Positions 52,146 through 55,685 of a DNA stretch of 55,685 nucleotides are shown piece after piece. The position numbers and the translations under genes were made by a program. A model generated the notes under the pieces. That model saw nothing but the letters and a program-made list of their open reading frames with translations. It made no database searches and was not told the DNA's origin. Each line of letters begins with the position of its first letter. The first letter of the stretch is position 1. Source of the stretch: UBA6772 sp965183875 (GTDB lineage Bacteria; Bacteroidota; Bacteroidia; Flavobacteriales; UBA7430); the NCBI GenBank assembly GCA_965183875.1, contig CBCYMK010000010.1:1-55685 (forward strand), written 5' to 3'.

Positions 52146-52865
52146 ATGATTAAGAAGGAACAAGACCCTATGGGGCAAGCTATCTATAATTACTATCACC
52201 ATAAGGATGAAACTTCTGTAAAGGTAGATACAAATATTACTGAAGGTGAAGAGTTGCCAGTTCCTTATTTATTCCGAACCTATGAGGAGATGCCTTTGTT
52301 AGAGAAAAAAGCAATGGAGCTCGTAAAAGGAACTGTTTTGGATGTAGGCGCAGGCGCTGGTGCTCAAAGCATATACTTACAAGAGAAAGGGTTTGATGTG
52401 ACCTCAATCGACGTTTCTGAATTGTCTTGTGAGGTGATGAAATCTCGGTCCATTAGCTCGGTTTCATGTAGTGATATATGGACATTGGAACCTCAATCTT
52501 TCGACACAGTAATGTTCATGATGAACGGTATTGGTTTAGTGAAAAACTTGGAAGGATTGGAGTCTTTTTTTGAGCATATTAAGAAATATGTGAATCCTAA
52601 GGGGCAGGTGATTTTAGATTCGTCAGATTTGAAATACATGTTTGAAGATGAGGAGGGAGGATTTTGGATTGATTTAAATGGTGATTATTATGGTGAGCTT
52701 GAGTATAGGCTTAGTTATAAGGATTGTGTGGCTGATCCTTTCCCTTGGTTGTTTGTAGATTTTGAAAAATTAAAAATCGCTGCTGAAAATTGTGGTTGGT
52801 TGGTAGAGTTTATCTACCAAGACGATCATTTTCATTATTTAGTGAGCTTGACTAGAGCTTCTTGA
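52146..52865 (+). CDS. Class I SAM-dependent methyltransferase
   Basis: This 239-residue protein has a Rossmann methyltransferase core: VLDVGAGAGAQSIYLQEKGFDVTSIDVSELSCEVM (motif I and post-I, residues ~65-100), the MMNGIGLVKNLEGL region and a Trp/Tyr-rich C-terminal part. The substrate is unknown; it may act on a small molecule. TATTTTTG at 52119-52126 sits 20 bp before the ATG. The lipoprotein gene follows after ~46 bp on the same strand. Confidence 0.82.
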   Translation: MIKKEQDPMGQAIYNYYHHKDETSVKVDTNITEGEELPVPYLFRTYEEMPLLEKKAMELVKGTVLDVGAGAGAQSIYLQEKGFDVTSIDVSELSCEVMKSRSISSVSCSDIWTLEPQSFDTVMFMMNGIGLVKNLEGLESFFEHIKKYVNPKGQVILDSSDLKYMFEDEEGGFWIDLNGDYYGELEYRLSYKDCVADPFPWLFVDFEKLKIAAENCGWLVEFIYQDDHFHYLVSLTRAS

Positions 52866-52911
52866 AAAAAAAATATTAAATTCGATTGTGTATAATTTAA
52901 ATGATTCTTCT

Positions 52912-54978
52912 ATGAATAAATTGAAGCTTGGCCTTTTGGGATTGTATTTACTCATAGCAGGCTCTTGTATGGAACATGATTTAAATAGCTTGTCTTCTGA
53001 AGTCAATATGGAGGTAGGCTTAGCAATCCCGTTAATCCATTCTACCACTACTTTAGGTGATTTATTACCAGATAACGAAAGTATTTCTACTGATGATGAG
53101 GGTTTTATTAGTATTTCTTTTCGTCAAGATAGTATTGCCCAAGTTTTAAGTGACAGTCTTTTGGTTCTAGAAAATTCAGCGCCTACGGAAGAGTCATTTA
53201 CTGTGGGTGAAATTAATTTACCTGACTTTTCTACCAATAGATCCGTAGTGATGACAGAGCTCCTGTCCAATTTGGAAAACGCAGCCCTTTCAGCACAAAT
53301 AAATGAGGCTATAACAATTAGTCAATCTTTTGGTTCTGCTTATTTCCCACCTATAGCAGAGCAGACTGGTGGCGAATATAACGCTCATGTTTCAGAGCAA
53401 TTTCAATCTATGTTTATTTCCGAAGGGCTTTTAAGTATTTCAATTACGAATAATCTAGCTGTAGATTTAAGTGTGCTAGTATTGCGTTTGAGTAATTCTA
53501 TTGATAATACTATACTAGGTCAGTTTGAATTTTCTAATATTATTGCCGGTTCTTCCGAATCTGCAACCTTAGCTCTCGACGGACTTATATTATATAGTAA
53601 TATAAAAATGGAGATTCTTAATTTAGCTTCTGATGGTACAGGTTTAGATCCCTTAGATCAGTCTCAATGGGTTCCTATTTCTCATGAGGATGAATTAAGT
53701 GTTGTTATTGAAGGTCTAGGTATAGTTGCGAGGTATGGTTCTGTTAAAATCCCTGCTCAAACAGGGCCTGATAGTACTTTTGCGGTGAGTTTAGATTTTG
53801 AATCTGATGTAGAGGTAGATTTTATTGACTTAGCTGCTGGTCAGTTTGTGTATTCTTTCGAATCTGATTTAAATACTACACTTCAATTAAATTTAGAAAT
53901 CCCTCAATTGTTAGATGAAAATAACAACCCTTTTTCTGAGGACATACAAATTGTGAATTCTGGCTTAGTTGTGAATTCTATTTCTTTAGAAGGCTATAAG
54001 TTCGATTTTTCTAGTAATGTAAACCAGTTACAAGTGAATTATAGTTCTCAGATTTTGGAAAGTCAAAATTTCGTATCCTATAACCATTCGGATGAAATTT
54101 CACTTTCTATTGGAATGGAAGATTTAGAGTTTAATCTAATACAAGGATACTTTGGTCAAATCGAAGAATATATTGCCGAAGATGTACTCGATATAGATTT
54201 TAGTGCTCTTTCTGATATTGCATCAGGCATTATTTTAGAGACTCCTAGCTTAATTTTTACAGCTGATAATTCTATAGGTATTCCCTTTGAGATTAATTTT
54301 GAGCTGCTTGGAGAAAATCAAGGCGAGTATGTAGAATTAGGAGGTCCTGTATTTGAGATTCCTTCAGAGCAGGAAAGTTCAGTTGTTTTTGATAGTGAAA
54401 ATTCTCAACTCTCTGAATTTGTTGCATTAAACCCAACAACGATAAATTATAGTGGTTCTGTTTTGTCTAACCCATTAGGAAATACAGGGGTGCCAAATAC
54501 AATTCGTCCAAACACAAATATCACATTGGGCTTTGAAATGGATTTACCTCTACATTTGCGTATTAAAGATGCAAATACATTAGACACCCTCGATTTATCT
54601 TTTGAATTTGAGAATCCTGTAGAAATGATAGAGTCGGTGACTATGAAGTTGCACACTCAAAATGAATTTCCTTTAGACGTAGAATTAACAATGTTTTTTC
54701 AGGACTCTATAACTGGACTGCTTGTAGACTCTCTAAATGTAGGTTTACTACAAGCTGCTGAAGTAGATGAATATGGGCGTGTAGTTGAGCCAAAGGTTTA
54801 CAATAGTAATATTTCTGTTTCTTCAGCCCAGTTAGAAGCACTCTTAAATTCTAATAAAACAATTTTAGATATTCGTATGAATTCCTATGACAGTGATAAT
54901 AGCGCTGTGAAATTGTATACAGATTATGAGTTTATTATTGATGCTGGTTTATTAGTTGAACTTAAAATTGAAGAATAA
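52912..54978 (+). CDS. Large hypothetical lipoprotein paired with a DUF5723 protein
   Basis: This 688-residue protein from MNKLKL (start 52912) has a lipobox LLIAGSC followed by acidic residues; the upstream ATG at 52888 would place eight hydrophilic residues before the signal. The mature part is beta-rich, Ser/Asn/Asp-rich and acidic, with no catalytic motif I recognise. The TAA overlaps the next ATG (TAATG, 54976-54980), so the two genes are translationally coupled. The partner looks like an outer-membrane beta-barrel, so a surface lipoprotein-barrel complex is a reasonable inference. Confidence 0.75.
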   Translation: MNKLKLGLLGLYLLIAGSCMEHDLNSLSSEVNMEVGLAIPLIHSTTTLGDLLPDNESISTDDEGFISISFRQDSIAQVLSDSLLVLENSAPTEESFTVGEINLPDFSTNRSVVMTELLSNLENAALSAQINEAITISQSFGSAYFPPIAEQTGGEYNAHVSEQFQSMFISEGLLSISITNNLAVDLSVLVLRLSNSIDNTILGQFEFSNIIAGSSESATLALDGLILYSNIKMEILNLASDGTGLDPLDQSQWVPISHEDELSVVIEGLGIVARYGSVKIPAQTGPDSTFAVSLDFESDVEVDFIDLAAGQFVYSFESDLNTTLQLNLEIPQLLDENNNPFSEDIQIVNSGLVVNSISLEGYKFDFSSNVNQLQVNYSSQILESQNFVSYNHSDEISLSIGMEDLEFNLIQGYFGQIEEYIAEDVLDIDFSALSDIASGIILETPSLIFTADNSIGIPFEINFELLGENQGEYVELGGPVFEIPSEQESSVVFDSENSQLSEFVALNPTTINYSGSVLSNPLGNTGVPNTIRPNTNITLGFEMDLPLHLRIKDANTLDTLDLSFEFENPVEMIESVTMKLHTQNEFPLDVELTMFFQDSITGLLVDSLNVGLLQAAEVDEYGRVVEPKVYNSNISVSSAQLEALLNSNKTILDIRMNSYDSDNSAVKLYTDYEFIIDAGLLVELKIEE

Positions 54979-55685
54979 TGAAAAGGTATCTATTTTTACT
55001 ACTCACTATAATGTACTTAAGTGTATCAGCTCAAGATATTCTTACGGGATACCATTCCAATGCTTTTATTTTGCAGTCTAGTTCAAATCCTTCAGCTTTC
55101 CCAGAAGCAAACTTTGTGGTAGGACTCCCTTGCTTATCTAACTTTAGTCTTGGGCTTCAGTCGCCATTAAGTTTAAATGAGGTCTTAGAATATGGAAACG
55201 ATGATTCTCTGCGTTTAAGTTTGCCATTTATGACTTCTAATTTGTTAGAGGATAATTTATTGTCAACTAGTTTTAGAAATCAATTATTTCATCTAGGGGT
55301 TAAGTTAGGTACACAGAAAAATGTTTTTGTTTACTTGGGTGATGAGATAGTAACCGATGTTAGTTTACGGTTCTCTAATAAGTTTATGACCTATCTAAGC
55401 CAAGGAAACGCAGATTTTATAAATCAGCAAATGAATTTTGATTCTGAAAAAATAGAGATGACCTCATATAATAGCTTATATATAGGGGCTGCTATAAAAG
55501 TGAATGAAAATTTAGAAATAGGAGCAAGGTTTAAGTTTTTAAAAGGTCTTGTAAACCTACATACCTCAAAATTTGATTTAGGCTTTTATACCGATTCTAC
55601 AGCAAGTCCTATTTTTGAGACTACAATCAGTTCCGATGTTTTAATTAATACTTCGGGACTAAGTCTTATGACAGACAATTATTTT
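54978..55685 (+). CDS. DUF5723-like outer-membrane protein (partial)
   Basis: The start overlaps the previous stop codon and the gene runs off the right window edge. The protein has a signal peptide (MKRYLFLLLTIMYLSVSAQ) and then ILTGYHSNAFILQSSSNPSAFPEANFVVGLPCLSNFSLGLQSP. The alternating beta-strand pattern resembles the DUF5723/outer-membrane transport-like families of Bacteroidota (NPA-type N-terminus, KLGTQKNVFVYLGDEIV, IGARFKFLKGL). It is probably a barrel protein forming a pair with the lipoprotein upstream. The C-terminus is not visible. Confidence 0.72.
   Translation, partial: MKRYLFLLLTIMYLSVSAQDILTGYHSNAFILQSSSNPSAFPEANFVVGLPCLSNFSLGLQSPLSLNEVLEYGNDDSLRLSLPFMTSNLLEDNLLSTSFRNQLFHLGVKLGTQKNVFVYLGDEIVTDVSLRFSNKFMTYLSQGNADFINQQMNFDSEKIEMTSYNSLYIGAAIKVNENLEIGARFKFLKGLVNLHTSKFDLGFYTDSTASPIFETTISSDVLINTSGLSLMTDNYF

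Overview
The window is an AT-rich chromosomal segment of a Bacteroidota bacterium, most likely a marine member of the order Flavobacteriales. The evidence is type IX secretion sorting domains (CHU_C type B and Por-type A tails), secreted repeats of the GCTDxxAxNY type, the bacteroidotal promoter element TAnnTTTG in front of many genes, DUF1573, DUF2147 and DUF5723 proteins, the long GAPDH, and the gene run etfB-etfA-bifunctional nuclease-nupC-thyA-folA facing pdhB. No rRNA, tRNA or CRISPR array was seen.

Layout. 1-2.6 kb: two surface proteins that share a C-terminal GWS...FNGIG...GYQI module. The first has near-identical 363-bp tandem coiled-coil repeats and the second is broken. 2.8-3.5 kb: a higBA toxin-antitoxin operon with an operator-like inverted repeat and a frameshifted toxin. 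3.6-10.7 kb: GAPDH, an aminotransferase, a DUF1573 protein, a SpoU methyltransferase, an intact IS1595-type element, tandem cold-shock genes and rluF. 10.7-17 kb: an RNA helicase, SlyD, IlvE, an M42 peptidase and MnmD, bounded by two ~370-bp elements whose ends resemble those of the IS. 17-26 kb: a PyrR-like protein, a T9SS cargo protein, hutI, aroC, a symporter, a lipoprotein, a di-haem peroxidase/MbnP-like pair and an MFS transporter. 26-36 kb: XerD, AroQ, MurB, a saccharopine-dehydrogenase-like enzyme, a putative ~65-nt RNA, DUF2147, a large M1 peptidase with a beta-barrel-like tail, YihY and NadC. 36-44 kb: RlmH, rpsF-rpsR-rplI, gyrB, a large T9SS protein and mdh. 44-55.7 kb: folA-thyA, nupC, the nuclease, etfAB, pdhB, a YkgJ protein, a methyltransferase, and a lipoprotein next to a DUF5723 protein cut by the window end.

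Most of the window is housekeeping: NAD synthesis, aromatic amino acids, folate/thymidylate, peptidoglycan, translation and central carbon. The accessory interest lies in four places: the surface-protein locus, the IS1595/MITE family, the MbnP-MbnH-like pair carrying a T9SS tail, and the small RNA.

An important caveat: six genes (surface protein, higB, xerD, M1 peptidase, yihY, thyA) carry reading-frame lesions, nearly all single-base and several in homopolymers. Because thyA and xerD are among them, sequencing or assembly error is at least as likely as true gene decay. All calls come from reading the sequence; no database search was run.
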